The notes under the pieces were generated by a model that saw nothing but the letters and a program-made list of their open reading frames with translations, did not search any database and was not told where the DNA came from. 42,094 nt of DNA from a virus, in IMG/VR virus record IMGVR_UViG_3300044986_000302, positions 1 through 42,094 of that record; one strand, written 5' to 3'. Position numbers and translations under genes: made by a program. Below are positions 34,316 through 41,139 of this stretch, piece by piece (the stretch's first letter is position 1; each line of letters starts with the position of its first letter).

Positions 34316-35358
34316 CAGGTAATACTCCTTCCATAGGCCATTTTGCGAAAGAAGAAACCTCCGATTTCGCAGTTGAGAGTTCTGACGGCAGAGGGTTCAG
34401 AAGCCCGGTGATCAGGGCTCCACATCTGCCGCGCATCGTTCAGTAGTGTCATGGTGAGAACATCTGTTCCCCCATTCCACTGCCGAGGTACCTTATGCAT
34501 CTTGCCCATACCCCCGTGGGCATTCATCCAAGTCTCGTATTCGTCTCTGCCAAAGACAATTGGCTGAAGATCATACTTGGGAATGAGGTCTTCTGTTGCT
34601 GCCGGATCCACGAGGTAACTGGTCCACATGCACCGGTGCTCCTCTATCCCAAGCTGATCAAGTACCACAGCGAGATTAAGACTGCCGGTACCATAATGAA
34701 CGAAAGGATACCAGGCCTCTTTCCGCTGATGACGGCTGTTGCCCACAAAAAGGAACTCAGCGGGAGACAGATGGCCACACAAATTGTAGTTACTAGGATC
34801 AAGAGCCATTGGATGCTGTTCATCGCGCCACTCCTGTAGTTGTTGAAGGATGTCTGTTGCGTAATCTGCGACCCGACCGAGAGACCATTCATGCAGGTCA
34901 TATCGACGAATATGCGGCCAATCCCTGACTTTGTCCCACAGCTTGTGGTATTCGATCACGACTGGCCCGATATCCGTGAACATTTCCTCACGGTGCTTGC
35001 GCAAGCCCTGGAACTCGTCCAGATGCCGATGTATATCTTTCGGCAAGCAAACGACCTCCAGCGCGGCGTGCTTGAGAATCAGACGCTCAAGCATGCGATA
35101 CGCCAGGGGCCACTTACTGCCACCGCGGTAAGCATTCGCATAACAAAGCTCGGACATCCAAAGGCGGTCAACCACAACAACCTTTGTAGCCGAGAGCTTG
35201 ATCGCTCTATGCAGGTTCGCTAGATGGTACGTGAACATCTTCTCCTTGAACCGGTAGGTAAGATGCATGTAATGACCACCGGTCTGGTGGACTATCTCCC
35301 TTGCGAGAGTAGTCTTACCAGAACCGTCAGGACCATCGAGGATGATCAGTCCGTTCAT
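34315..35358 (-). CDS. Deoxynucleotide kinase fused to a UDG-like-fold domain
   Basis: A 347-aa fusion. Residues 1-170 are a thymidylate-kinase-like P-loop kinase (GPDGSGKT at 9-16; a DR motif in VVVDRLWMS). Residues about 185-330 form a second domain with FLFVGNSRH, YPFVHYGTGSLNLAVVLDQLGI and MWTSYLVD, a layout like the uracil-DNA glycosylase fold, although catalytic residues are not evident. The kinase could phosphorylate dTMP or a modified dCMP, as T4 gp1 does. The start was chosen at ATG 35358, which overlaps the previous stop (ATGA). Confidence 0.75.
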   Translation of the reverse strand: MNGLIILDGPDGSGKTTLAREIVHQTGGHYMHLTYRFKEKMFTYHLANLHRAIKLSATKVVVVDRLWMSELCYANAYRGGSKWPLAYRMLERLILKHAALEVVCLPKDIHRHLDEFQGLRKHREEMFTDIGPVVIEYHKLWDKVRDWPHIRRYDLHEWSLGRVADYATDILQQLQEWRDEQHPMALDPSNYNLCGHLSPAEFLFVGNSRHQRKEAWYPFVHYGTGSLNLAVVLDQLGIEEHRCMWTSYLVDPAATEDLIPKYDLQPIVFGRDEYETWMNAHGGMGKMHKVPRQWNGGTDVLTMTLLNDARQMWSPDHRASEPSAVRTLNCEIGGFFFRKMAYGRSIT

Positions 35359-35846
35359 ACCAGTTCGCGGAGATCCGGGCCGACCCAACCTTCGGGCTTC
35401 ACGATGTCCAAGGTGGACTTGCGCTTGGATTGATCCGCCTCAGTAGCACGGACCTTGCGCATGTTAGCCGCCTGCACCCGACCCCAAGCCGCATGGAAGC
35501 GTTGGCCCCATGGACTGTTCGTATGGAAGCCCATCAGACGGACCGTGCCCATGAGAACGTAGAGCAGATCCACGAGACCGTCCAAGGAATGGACCAGCTT
35601 TTTCTCGTCAGACTCATGCTCGCAAAGGTCCGGATCACACTTGGTAAACTTGACCTCGCCTTGCTTATCGACATCGAGAACAAAGTCGTTAGCGGCAGCG
35701 ATCTCGTTAAGCTCTTCCAGCATGAAGTTCAGCCGGAACCCCATCATCTCGTCGGACGGAACAGCCGGGGCTGCCGGCTCCAGCTGGTCAATGCCGAACT
35801 TAGCATGGAAAGCACCGACGTCAGAAACAAAACGATCTTCAACCAT
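35355..35846 (-). CDS. All-alpha NTP pyrophosphatase (MazG/PRA-PH-like)
   Basis: A 163-aa protein from ATG 35846, with AAGGAG upstream. It shows the metal-binding helices of the all-alpha NTP pyrophosphatases: E45xxE48 in FMLEELNEIAA and D89xxxD93 in HSLDGLVDLLYVL. The ending PEGWVGPDL is common in phage members annotated as phosphoribosyl-ATP pyrophosphohydrolase-like. In this operon it may remove dCTP or another canonical nucleotide, as dCTPases do in phages with substituted bases. Substrate is inferred from context. Confidence 0.8.
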   Translation of the reverse strand: MVEDRFVSDVGAFHAKFGIDQLEPAAPAVPSDEMMGFRLNFMLEELNEIAAANDFVLDVDKQGEVKFTKCDPDLCEHESDEKKLVHSLDGLVDLLYVLMGTVRLMGFHTNSPWGQRFHAAWGRVQAANMRKVRATEADQSKRKSTLDIVKPEGWVGPDLRELV

Positions 35847-36690
35847 GAAACTGCTCCTTGATAAATGCCGGCCAAAGAACCGACGAACTATTGGACTGCG
35901 AAAGAATCTTTTCTGGCGGGAGATTGGTTGGCATGCCAATCTTATCCTTGCTTACCTGCCACAGACAGTTGCGGGACAACTCGGGGAATAACGGGGCAAA
36001 GATGGTTGACAGGTAATTCGAGTCATAATATTCCCGAAGTCTCCCGAAGACCTCGGTTAACCCAAATTTGCCCAGATGACCCTCATAGTCTCTTATTGAC
36101 GCGAAGGTCCCATAAACCTTGTCTACATTGAGGCCGGCAGACTCAATCAGAAACCTGAGACCTTCAAAACTCATCTCGTTGACATGATTGCCGGCCGCGC
36201 CAACCGTTTCGCTGTAGTTCGGAGTCGAAAGGAATGCAACGCCTTCGTCTTCCAAAAGGTTGTTGATGGTTTGCAGCATCCGGAATGAATGTTCCGGCTC
36301 GACGTGCTCCAGCACCTCGAAGCAAGTGATCACTCGGAAGGTAGAACCTCCGAAGTCGTGCTTGCAGACGTCGGTTCGTTGGAGGAGCTCGTAGGGAAAC
36401 CGTCCGAGATTGAATGGTGCCTCAAGAGCGTTAATGTCCACACCGGTATATGAGCCGGTCGTGGGGATAAAGCGGGAGGAATAAAGGAGCCGAAGCAGAG
36501 GGAGATCCTTTCCGCAACCGATATCAAGTATATCCGCCGTGTCATAGAGTCTCTTCTTGTTAAGGTAGTTGGCGACATGGGACCAACGCAAGCAGTGTGC
36601 GATATAGTCCCGGTGAATGAAGCCGCGGCGCTCCGCGAGGTCAATGGACAAGTGCGTGTTATCCATCGCCTTGCCCCGTACGTTTGCCAT
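35839..36690 (-). CDS. SAM-dependent methyltransferase (class I)
   Basis: A 283-aa Rossmann-fold methyltransferase. Motif I is ILDIGCGKD with D56, G58 and G60, and the motif II region reads VITCFEVLEHVEPEHSF, as in Methyltransf_11/23 proteins that act on small molecules or lipids. It lacks the (D/N)PPY or PC motifs of ordinary DNA methylases. A strong AGGAGA site precedes the start, and the pyrophosphatase gene overlaps its end by 8 bases. As first gene of the nucleotide operon it could complete a hypermodified base, or alter a surface sugar. A host-directed role is also possible. Confidence 0.8.
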   Translation of the reverse strand: MANVRGKAMDNTHLSIDLAERRGFIHRDYIAHCLRWSHVANYLNKKRLYDTADILDIGCGKDLPLLRLLYSSRFIPTTGSYTGVDINALEAPFNLGRFPYELLQRTDVCKHDFGGSTFRVITCFEVLEHVEPEHSFRMLQTINNLLEDEGVAFLSTPNYSETVGAAGNHVNEMSFEGLRFLIESAGLNVDKVYGTFASIRDYEGHLGKFGLTEVFGRLREYYDSNYLSTIFAPLFPELSRNCLWQVSKDKIGMPTNLPPEKILSQSNSSSVLWPAFIKEQFHG

Positions 36691-36725
36691 GTGCTCTCCT
36701 ATTAACGATGTTGATACTACTAGGG

Positions 36726-36750
36726 ATAAAACAGGGGCTGCTGGCCCCTG
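36726..36750 (-). terminator. Intrinsic terminator after 47-aa gene
   Basis: On the minus strand CAGGGGC and GCCCCTG form a 7-bp stem with a five-base loop followed by TTTTAT. It lies 15 bases past the stop of the small gene at 36765-36908 and before the methyltransferase gene. With no clear promoter after it, partial termination is likely. Confidence 0.85.
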
Positions 36751-36764
36751 AGTTTGAAACGGAA

Positions 36765-36908
36765 TTACTTGCCGACTGTATGGTTTGGCTGGTGCGGCTT
36801 CTTCGTGATGCCGTTCGTATTGACCAGTGGAGCTGTCAACTTCTGGCTGTGCACCGCCTCCTGCGTCGGCTTGTGGTTGTCTTTCAGATCGGGAGCTTTG
36901 GTCGTCAT
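36765..36908 (-). CDS. Small basic protein, 47 aa
   Basis: A 47-residue hydrophilic protein rich in Lys, Asn, His, Thr and Pro (HSQKLTAPLVNTNGITKKP). The start was chosen at 36908 because a near-perfect AAGGAGA lies just before it; a longer frame upstream reads through two RNA hairpins. It is flanked by tandem hairpins and an intrinsic terminator, so its message is discrete. Function unknown; it may be intrinsically disordered. Confidence 0.6.
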   Translation of the reverse strand: MTTKAPDLKDNHKPTQEAVHSQKLTAPLVNTNGITKKPHQPNHTVGK

Positions 36909-36922
36909 GTGATTCTCCTTTA

Positions 36923-36998
36923 GCCTAAGGGGAGCAGACCTGGATGATCTGCTCTCGTTAGGCTGCCAGCCCCTCACTGGACGGAAAGGGGCTGGCAG
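36923..36998 (-). other. Two adjoining hairpins in leader of 47-aa gene
   Basis: Hairpin one pairs GCCTAA (36923-36928) and GAGCAGA (36932-36938) with TCTGCTC (36948-36954) and TTAGGC (36958-36963). Hairpin two, sharing the boundary base, pairs twelve bases at 36963-36974 with 36987-36998. Neither has a T-run after it. They fill most of the gap between the 119-aa gene and the 47-aa gene, suggesting mRNA processing or stability elements. Confidence 0.65.
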
Positions 36999-37027
36999 TG
37001 GGCTTCTGCTTCGGCGTGGCGGGGAGG

Positions 37028-37387
37028 TTAGGCCGCGGCCGGAGCGGACGTGCCCTGAGAGATGACGCCGGCATTCACCAGGTCCTTCTGGTAATAGCCG
37101 ATGATCCGCTCGATGGGCTGGCGGGTCTTGAACGCTTCATCGGCAGCCAGGGCCTTGATCAGGTCAGCCTTGGCGATACCATCGGCGCCGGCGTTCTGGA
37201 TATGCTTGACGATCAGGACGGCTTGCGGAGCGAACTTCTGGCCTTCGGCCGGATCCTTGACGAACGTGTAACGGATATTGCTGTTGCGCGGTGCAGCGGG
37301 CTTCTTCTCGGCGGCCGGAGCGGCGCCTTCGGGGTTTGCGTTGGTACCTTCGGTTCCTGCGGGTGCTGCCGACTTGACCTTGGCCAT
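37028..37387 (-). CDS. Early paralog 1, QPIERI-domain protein
   Basis: A 119-aa protein with an alanine/proline-rich, lysine-containing N-terminal tail (residues 1-35) and a folded C-terminal region. The latter, with VLIVKHIQNAGADGIAKADL and AFKTRQPIERIIGYYQKDL, matches the end of the protein at 41446-41778 (GFKTAQPIERIVAFYKKRM). The repeated helix pattern resembles a winged helix, so DNA binding is possible. It follows promoter P3 and an AAGGAG site; both paralogs are promoter-proximal. Its GC-rich codon use suggests high expression. Confidence 0.7.
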   Translation of the reverse strand: MAKVKSAAPAGTEGTNANPEGAAPAAEKKPAAPRNSNIRYTFVKDPAEGQKFAPQAVLIVKHIQNAGADGIAKADLIKALAADEAFKTRQPIERIIGYYQKDLVNAGVISQGTSAPAAA

Positions 37388-37445
37388 GATTGGCTCCTTT
37401 TCAGTTTGGTTAACGAGTAGATGAGCAAATGCACATCGTGAGTAC

Positions 37446-37498
37446 ATTATACATCAACGGATTCCCAATGTACACCCGCTCACTTTATTATCCCGTGA
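37446..37498 (-). promoter_or_regulatory. Leftward promoter P3 with TCACGGGAT box
   Basis: On the minus strand TGTACA (37474-37469), 17 bases, then TATAAT (37451-37446). TCACGGGAT lies 15 bases upstream of the -35 (37498-37490), exactly as in P4. The spacer holds GGGAATCC, also found in the spacer of P2. It should drive the 119-aa paralog and genes beyond. Confidence 0.75.
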
Positions 37499-37507
37499 AT
37501 TCTCGCA

Positions 37508-38506
37508 TCAGGCTGTCATGAGAATCTTGGGATCATTCGCGGCGCTAACAGCCAGCTCCAATGCCGATTCCTTCAGCTTGGCCTTGGTGCCGAACCACGC
37601 GGCCGTAAGCGCGGTATCACGCTCGCGACCGGATTTGTGATCAACCCAGTACGTAAGCGAGTTAAGGGCTCCCCACCACGTACCGGATGAGGACTTCAGC
37701 GTGTGGCCGGGTTGCGTGTTGAGGTACGTAGCGACTTGGTACGCGTTACGGTTAAGATCGGCGATGGACAGTGTGTCCTCTTCCGCGAGTTGCTTAAAGT
37801 CGGCCGGCGCAAAGAGCTTTGTAAGATAACGATAGTACGCTTGCGCGTCGCACTTCGTCTTGGCGAGGACTTCCGCCTGCTTCTTGAATGCAGCCATCAT
37901 ATCGATCGAGATGCCGAGAGCTTCTTCGGCGGTCTTCATCATCTCGGTACCGAACTCGTAACGGTGCGGCATACGGAATGATTGGCCGGAACTGTCCCGC
38001 ATCGCCATCATCAAAGTATTCTGACAAACCACTCGGATGGGCGTGAACTTGATGATCAGCGACTTCCCCCAGACGTGCGGGGAGTTGAGCAGCAGGTAAC
38101 CCTGGACCGGATCCTCCTTGAACAAGGAGAAGGAGTCCTTGATCTTGGCGAGTGCCCAGACCTGGCGGCCGCCATCCAATGAACCAGCGGTCTCGAGAGA
38201 CATGTGACCAGCGGTACACCACTTCTTGAAGAAGTCGAGCGTGGACTTGTTCTGCGCCGGCGTATAGTCCTTGCCGCAAACGCCCAGCGACTTGTTGTCG
38301 GTGTCGCGCACGAGAGCGTAGTAATCGTCAACCGGCTTGTTGTTCATCTCTGCGTCGTTGAAGAACATCGGCTTCTTCTGAACGCGCCAATTGAGGCCGG
38401 CGGCGTCCAGCATATCGTCGGTCGTAATGGCCTCGGAAACCTGGTTGCCTAGTCCATGCCAGGGTACTTGGCCTGCGTAGGCCATCGTTTCAACATTAGC
38501 TACCAT
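37508..38506 (-). CDS. DUF932 phage/plasmid-like protein
   Basis: A 332-aa protein of the DUF932 family, found in many phages and plasmids. Diagnostic parts are the start MVANVETMAYAGQVPWHGLG, the segment DDYYALVRDTDNKSLGV, FTPIRVVCQNTL and the ending SSSGTWWGALNSLTYWVDH. Start ATG 38506 is set by AGGAGG just upstream and by the conserved start. Family members are soluble and of unknown biochemical role; expression with early genes suggests a takeover or DNA-metabolism job. Confidence 0.88.
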   Translation of the reverse strand: MVANVETMAYAGQVPWHGLGNQVSEAITTDDMLDAAGLNWRVQKKPMFFNDAEMNNKPVDDYYALVRDTDNKSLGVCGKDYTPAQNKSTLDFFKKWCTAGHMSLETAGSLDGGRQVWALAKIKDSFSLFKEDPVQGYLLLNSPHVWGKSLIIKFTPIRVVCQNTLMMAMRDSSGQSFRMPHRYEFGTEMMKTAEEALGISIDMMAAFKKQAEVLAKTKCDAQAYYRYLTKLFAPADFKQLAEEDTLSIADLNRNAYQVATYLNTQPGHTLKSSSGTWWGALNSLTYWVDHKSGRERDTALTAAWFGTKAKLKESALELAVSAANDPKILMTA

Positions 38507-38516
38507 TGTGAACCTC

Positions 38517-38729
38517 CTAGTGGAGTTGAATTTCTTTGTTTGAGAAGACAAGCACGAAGTTCCGACGAGCATCAATGCAACTCTGCAGTACTTCGTCTAA
38601 CTTGGACAGCGGGAACACCTCACCCTGTTCAGCGACATAGGTCTCGTTGACCAGGGTGTAATTGCGAGGTTCCTGATTGTGCGTGCCTGCCAGCAACACG
38701 CCTGTGGGTGGATCGCGCCGATCAGCCAT
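38517..38729 (-). CDS. Small hypothetical early protein, 70 aa
   Basis: A 70-residue soluble protein (YTLVNETYVAEQGEVFPLSKL, then IDARRNFVLVFSNKEIQLH). A GGAAGG site lies properly before the ATG, and the gene overlaps the end of the 34-aa membrane-protein gene by 8 bases. It is placed ten bases before the DUF932 gene, so they are probably translated from one message. No family recognised. Confidence 0.65.
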   Translation of the reverse strand: MADRRDPPTGVLLAGTHNQEPRNYTLVNETYVAEQGEVFPLSKLDEVLQSCIDARRNFVLVFSNKEIQLH

Positions 38730-38826
38730 GGAATGCCTTCCAAAGGATTACGGGGGTTGAAAGAACCACCACGCAGACAATCGGTATGATCACAACTAGA
38801 AGGAAGGATTTCAGATTCTCCTTCAT
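38722..38826 (-). CDS. 34-aa single-span membrane protein
   Basis: A short gene whose product is almost wholly one transmembrane segment: MKENLKSFLLVVIIPIVCVV followed by VLSTPVILWKAFHG. A GGGGAAG site precedes the ATG, its start is one base from the stop of the previous gene, and its end overlaps the next start. Such tight packing supports translation. Small early membrane proteins often act on host physiology or superinfection, but nothing specific is shown here. Confidence 0.55.
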   Translation of the reverse strand: MKENLKSFLLVVIIPIVCVVVLSTPVILWKAFHG

Positions 38827-38827
38827 G

Positions 38828-39511
38828 TTACTTCCCCGATTCGTGGTGGAACCTCAGAAAGCCAGACGTGATCAGCTTCCCCCGATAATACTGGAAGATG
38901 CGCCAAGGATCTTGCTTCGTGTGCAGAACATCCTTACGGAGGTTGATGAAGCCTTGCATCTCTTCCTCCGTGAAGATATTCTTACGGTCAGCGGGCCTCG
39001 TTTCAATCTGCGTCAACTCGTGAAGCAAGTCCACGATAGCGCAGGCTTGAGGAGGCATACGACCATATGCGTTTTGATGCCCTTGGTTGTCCGGATCAAA
39101 CTGGAAGCGATACGCGATCTTCTTCTTGTACCGCTTGGGTCGTGGACCACGTGTCTTGCGGTCCGCTGTTTCCTTCGTGGCGATCTCTTCGTACTTGATT
39201 AGTGGATCGTAGGCTTGAAGCTGCAACTTCGCCCAGAGTTCAGGCGTAGATTTGCAACCAAAGGTTCTGCCCAATTCCATGACTTTGCGGGCGCCTAACT
39301 TAAATGCCAGTTCATCAGGCGTGGAATAGATCTTGTGGTGTGCCTGAGGAGGCACAACGGCTCTGGCCAGTTCGAGTGTGTCGAAGCGTAACCACTTGTT
39401 CTCGTGGTTAGCGACGACGTGTCGATAGTGCGTTACCTCCCCCTCTGATGCTGTGGTAGGGGGAGGAGCACTGGCAAGAACCTCTTTCGAGAATTTGCCG
39501 ACGTTGACCAT
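38828..39511 (-). CDS. Hypothetical early protein, 227 aa
   Basis: A 227-aa basic, soluble protein. It has a low-complexity start (ASAPPPTTASEGE), a central region with IYSTPDELAFKLGARKVMELG, a strongly basic segment (RKTRGPRPKRYKKKIAYRFQF) and a C-terminal half with DPWRIFQYYRGKLITSGFLRF. The basic stretch and the last motif hint at nucleic-acid binding. The gene has an AAGGA site and starts two bases after the upstream stop. No family recognised. Confidence 0.65.
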   Translation of the reverse strand: MVNVGKFSKEVLASAPPPTTASEGEVTHYRHVVANHENKWLRFDTLELARAVVPPQAHHKIYSTPDELAFKLGARKVMELGRTFGCKSTPELWAKLQLQAYDPLIKYEEIATKETADRKTRGPRPKRYKKKIAYRFQFDPDNQGHQNAYGRMPPQACAIVDLLHELTQIETRPADRKNIFTEEEMQGFINLRKDVLHTKQDPWRIFQYYRGKLITSGFLRFHHESGK

Positions 39512-39512
39512 G

Positions 39513-39848
39513 TTAGTCCTTCATTTTCTTGATCAGCATCTGGTTAGCCGCGTCCTGGAAGGACCTCTTGCAGGCATCCAGAATGTGGGATATGCCTTTG
39601 TTGACGGCCGGCGACTTCTTCTGGATATGCGCCATCATCGTAGCTTCGATTTCCGGGAAGAGCACAAAGAGAGCTCCCACATTGGCAACCTTTTCCACAG
39701 CGTGTTTACCGTGCTTCTCGCTGTTGATCACAGAAGCCAAAAGGACTTCAGCGCAATCTCCTATGATACTTTCCGAGAGCAACTGAATCTGCGCTTCCCG
39801 GATTTGCTCCAGCGTAAACTGGGGCTTTAGAACGTCTTGTTCAGACAT
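39513..39848 (-). CDS. Hypothetical early protein, 111 aa
   Basis: A 111-aa all-helical protein (FTLEQIREAQIQLLSESIIGD, then VANVGALFVLFPEIEATMMA and a lysine-rich C-terminus). It is the first gene after promoter P2, with GGAGG five bases before the ATG. It opens a compact set of five genes reaching the DUF932 protein. The 230-bp control block copy B lies upstream of it. Function unknown. Confidence 0.65.
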   Translation of the reverse strand: MSEQDVLKPQFTLEQIREAQIQLLSESIIGDCAEVLLASVINSEKHGKHAVEKVANVGALFVLFPEIEATMMAHIQKKSPAVNKGISHILDACKRSFQDAANQMLIKKMKD

Positions 39849-39909
39849 AACAACCTCCGTTCTTGTTCCGCGGATCCCCCGCGTAGGGATTACCTAGACT
39901 ACAAGGTCT

Positions 39910-39938
39910 ATTATACACCAACAGGATTCCCTTGTAAA
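39910..39938 (-). promoter_or_regulatory. Leftward promoter P2
   Basis: On the minus strand TTTACA (39938-39933), a 17-base spacer and TATAAT (39915-39910) give the best -35/-10 pair in the window. The spacer contains GGGAATCC as in P3. It lies about 70 bases after control block B and about 60 bases before the 111-aa gene. Confidence 0.8.
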
Positions 39939-40005
39939 TACTGAAATTACATAAATCAAAATCATATCTGAAATAAAACGCGAGGCCTTTGATATTGGAC
40001 GGTTG

Positions 40006-40235
40006 CGACAATTTCATATCCAATACAAGCCCCAATAACTGATAAGGTCTTGATTTATATAACCTTTTTGATAGCGGTTATTGGAGTATTGAGTTATTGG
40101 ACAAAAAGGGACCAATTCAAAATGATTTCAATTTGGTCTCTATATCAATAACCCCAATAACCGATGCCTAAGTAATTGATTTCATTATCAAAAGTTATGA
40201 TATTAGGTCCAATATCCGTCCAATAACCCCAATAT
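40006..40235 (-). promoter_or_regulatory. 230-bp control block, copy B
   Basis: The reverse complement of this block aligns over 230 bp with 276-505. A 20-base core, CCGATGCCTAAGTAATTGAT on the plus strand (40161-40180), is an exact inverse of 331-350. It holds CCAATAACC-type sites near 40031, 40079, 40096, 40146, 40154 and 40220. Both copies point the same way relative to the genes they precede. It fills the gap between the early genes at 40253 and promoter P2; there is no gene in it. Confidence 0.75.
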
Positions 40236-40252
40236 CTTTTTGACCAATGTTA

Positions 40253-40468
40253 TCAGCCTCGATTGACCCGGCTCTTACGCAAAGCCCTCCCATAAGTGGA
40301 CTCCTGCAAGTAATAGCAGTCGACATATGCCGGATTCGAATGAATCGACACAACCTTTGAAGGTTCGGGACAGGACACGACAGCGGCCCTGAACCCGTCC
40401 TGATGCCCCCAAATGTACGACACGATCACCAGAAGGCAGAGAAACCCTCCAAGAGCAGCGGCCTTCAT
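40253..40468 (-). CDS. Small membrane-anchored early protein
   Basis: A 71-aa protein with one N-terminal membrane segment (residues 3-19, AALGGFLCLLVIVSYIWG) and a soluble part with two cysteines (SCPEPSK, YVDCYYLQ) that could lie in the periplasm. The ATG at 40468 overlaps the previous stop as ATGA; a GTG five codons upstream is the alternative. It is the last gene before control block B. The segment could also be an uncleaved signal. Confidence 0.6.
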   Translation of the reverse strand: MKAAALGGFLCLLVIVSYIWGHQDGFRAAVVSCPEPSKVVSIHSNPAYVDCYYLQESTYGRALRKSRVNRG

Positions 40469-40671
40469 TCGAGAGTCACCCACTTCGCGCAGACCCTTAG
40501 CAGGTTGTCGTAGTCGCCACTCGTAGCCTCCTTGTAGAAGACGCCGATCTCCTCGTTGCTGACGCCAACGTTCGCGAGAGACCGCTTCACGCGGCCGAGG
40601 ATCGCGAAAGCACTGGCCCCAAGTACGAAGGGCACCTTCGCGTGAGGGTATTTCGGGTTGTCAGAATCCAT
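40465..40671 (-). CDS. Small phage protein of the FAILGRV type
   Basis: A 68-aa protein with the pattern PHAKVPFVLGASAFAILGRVKR, then ANVGVSNEEIGVFYKEATSGDYDNLL. Very similar short proteins are widespread in phages, conserved in the helix before EATSGDY, but have no assigned function to my knowledge. Start ATG 40671 is chosen because GGGAGA lies seven bases before it. It overlaps both neighbours. Confidence 0.75.
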   Translation of the reverse strand: MDSDNPKYPHAKVPFVLGASAFAILGRVKRSLANVGVSNEEIGVFYKEATSGDYDNLLRVCAKWVTLE

Positions 40672-40897
40672 TATCTGGTCTCCCATTGAGCGGCCAGGTT
40701 TCGAGGTGGGCGTTGATTTCCGGATCATCTGTGGTAATCAGACACTCATTGTCCGTGTTCTGCCGCGGATTGTACTCATCGAGGTATTCCATTGCTGCGA
40801 CCACCGCGAGAGTCATGTCGGTGAAGACCCCTGCTACACTCCAGGGATCGTCGCTGTTGGGGTCTTCGACCACCAGAACTACCACATTTTCAGGCAT
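40661..40897 (-). CDS. Small acidic early protein, 78 aa
   Basis: A 78-aa acidic protein, beta-strand then helix (MPENVVVLVVEDPNSDD, TDMTLAVVAAMEYLDEY). GGAGA precedes ATG 40897, and the gene overlaps the genes on both sides by 8 to 11 bases. Acidic small proteins expressed early often bind host proteins or mimic DNA; this is only suggested by charge and place. Confidence 0.65.
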   Translation of the reverse strand: MPENVVVLVVEDPNSDDPWSVAGVFTDMTLAVVAAMEYLDEYNPRQNTDNECLITTDDPEINAHLETWPLNGRPDNGF

Positions 40898-41129
40898 TGT
40901 CGTCTCCTTCGTCGCACGGAGGCAGATCATAGATCACTTCCTCCATGAACCAGTACTGCAGATTCCCAGCATAGTTCTGCTCTTCGATGAACATTTGCCG
41001 AGTCTTCTCCAGCTCTACACCCGGCCCATCTTCGCCGAAGTGTGCCCAATGGGCCTCCTCGTTCCATTCGACCCGTCGCCCGAAGTACGCGAACTGGGTC
41101 TTTGGCCCCACGTAATTAGCCATGCACAT
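40890..41129 (-). CDS. Small acidic early protein, 79 aa
   Basis: A 79-aa protein with many aromatic and acidic residues (TQFAYFGRRVEWNEEAHWAHF, NLQYWFMEEVIYDLPPCDEGD). The start at 41129 is set by GGAGG five bases before the first of two close ATGs. It overlaps the next gene by 8 bases. No family recognised; it belongs to the first early operon after promoter P1. Confidence 0.65.
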   Translation of the reverse strand: MCMANYVGPKTQFAYFGRRVEWNEEAHWAHFGEDGPGVELEKTRQMFIEEQNYAGNLQYWFMEEVIYDLPPCDEGDDNA

Positions 41130-41139
41130 GGTTGCCTCC

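Noticed and set aside
39841-40035. 64-codon leftward frame across promoter P2
   Set aside because: It overlaps the promoter and the leader of the 111-aa gene, and no ribosome binding site precedes it.
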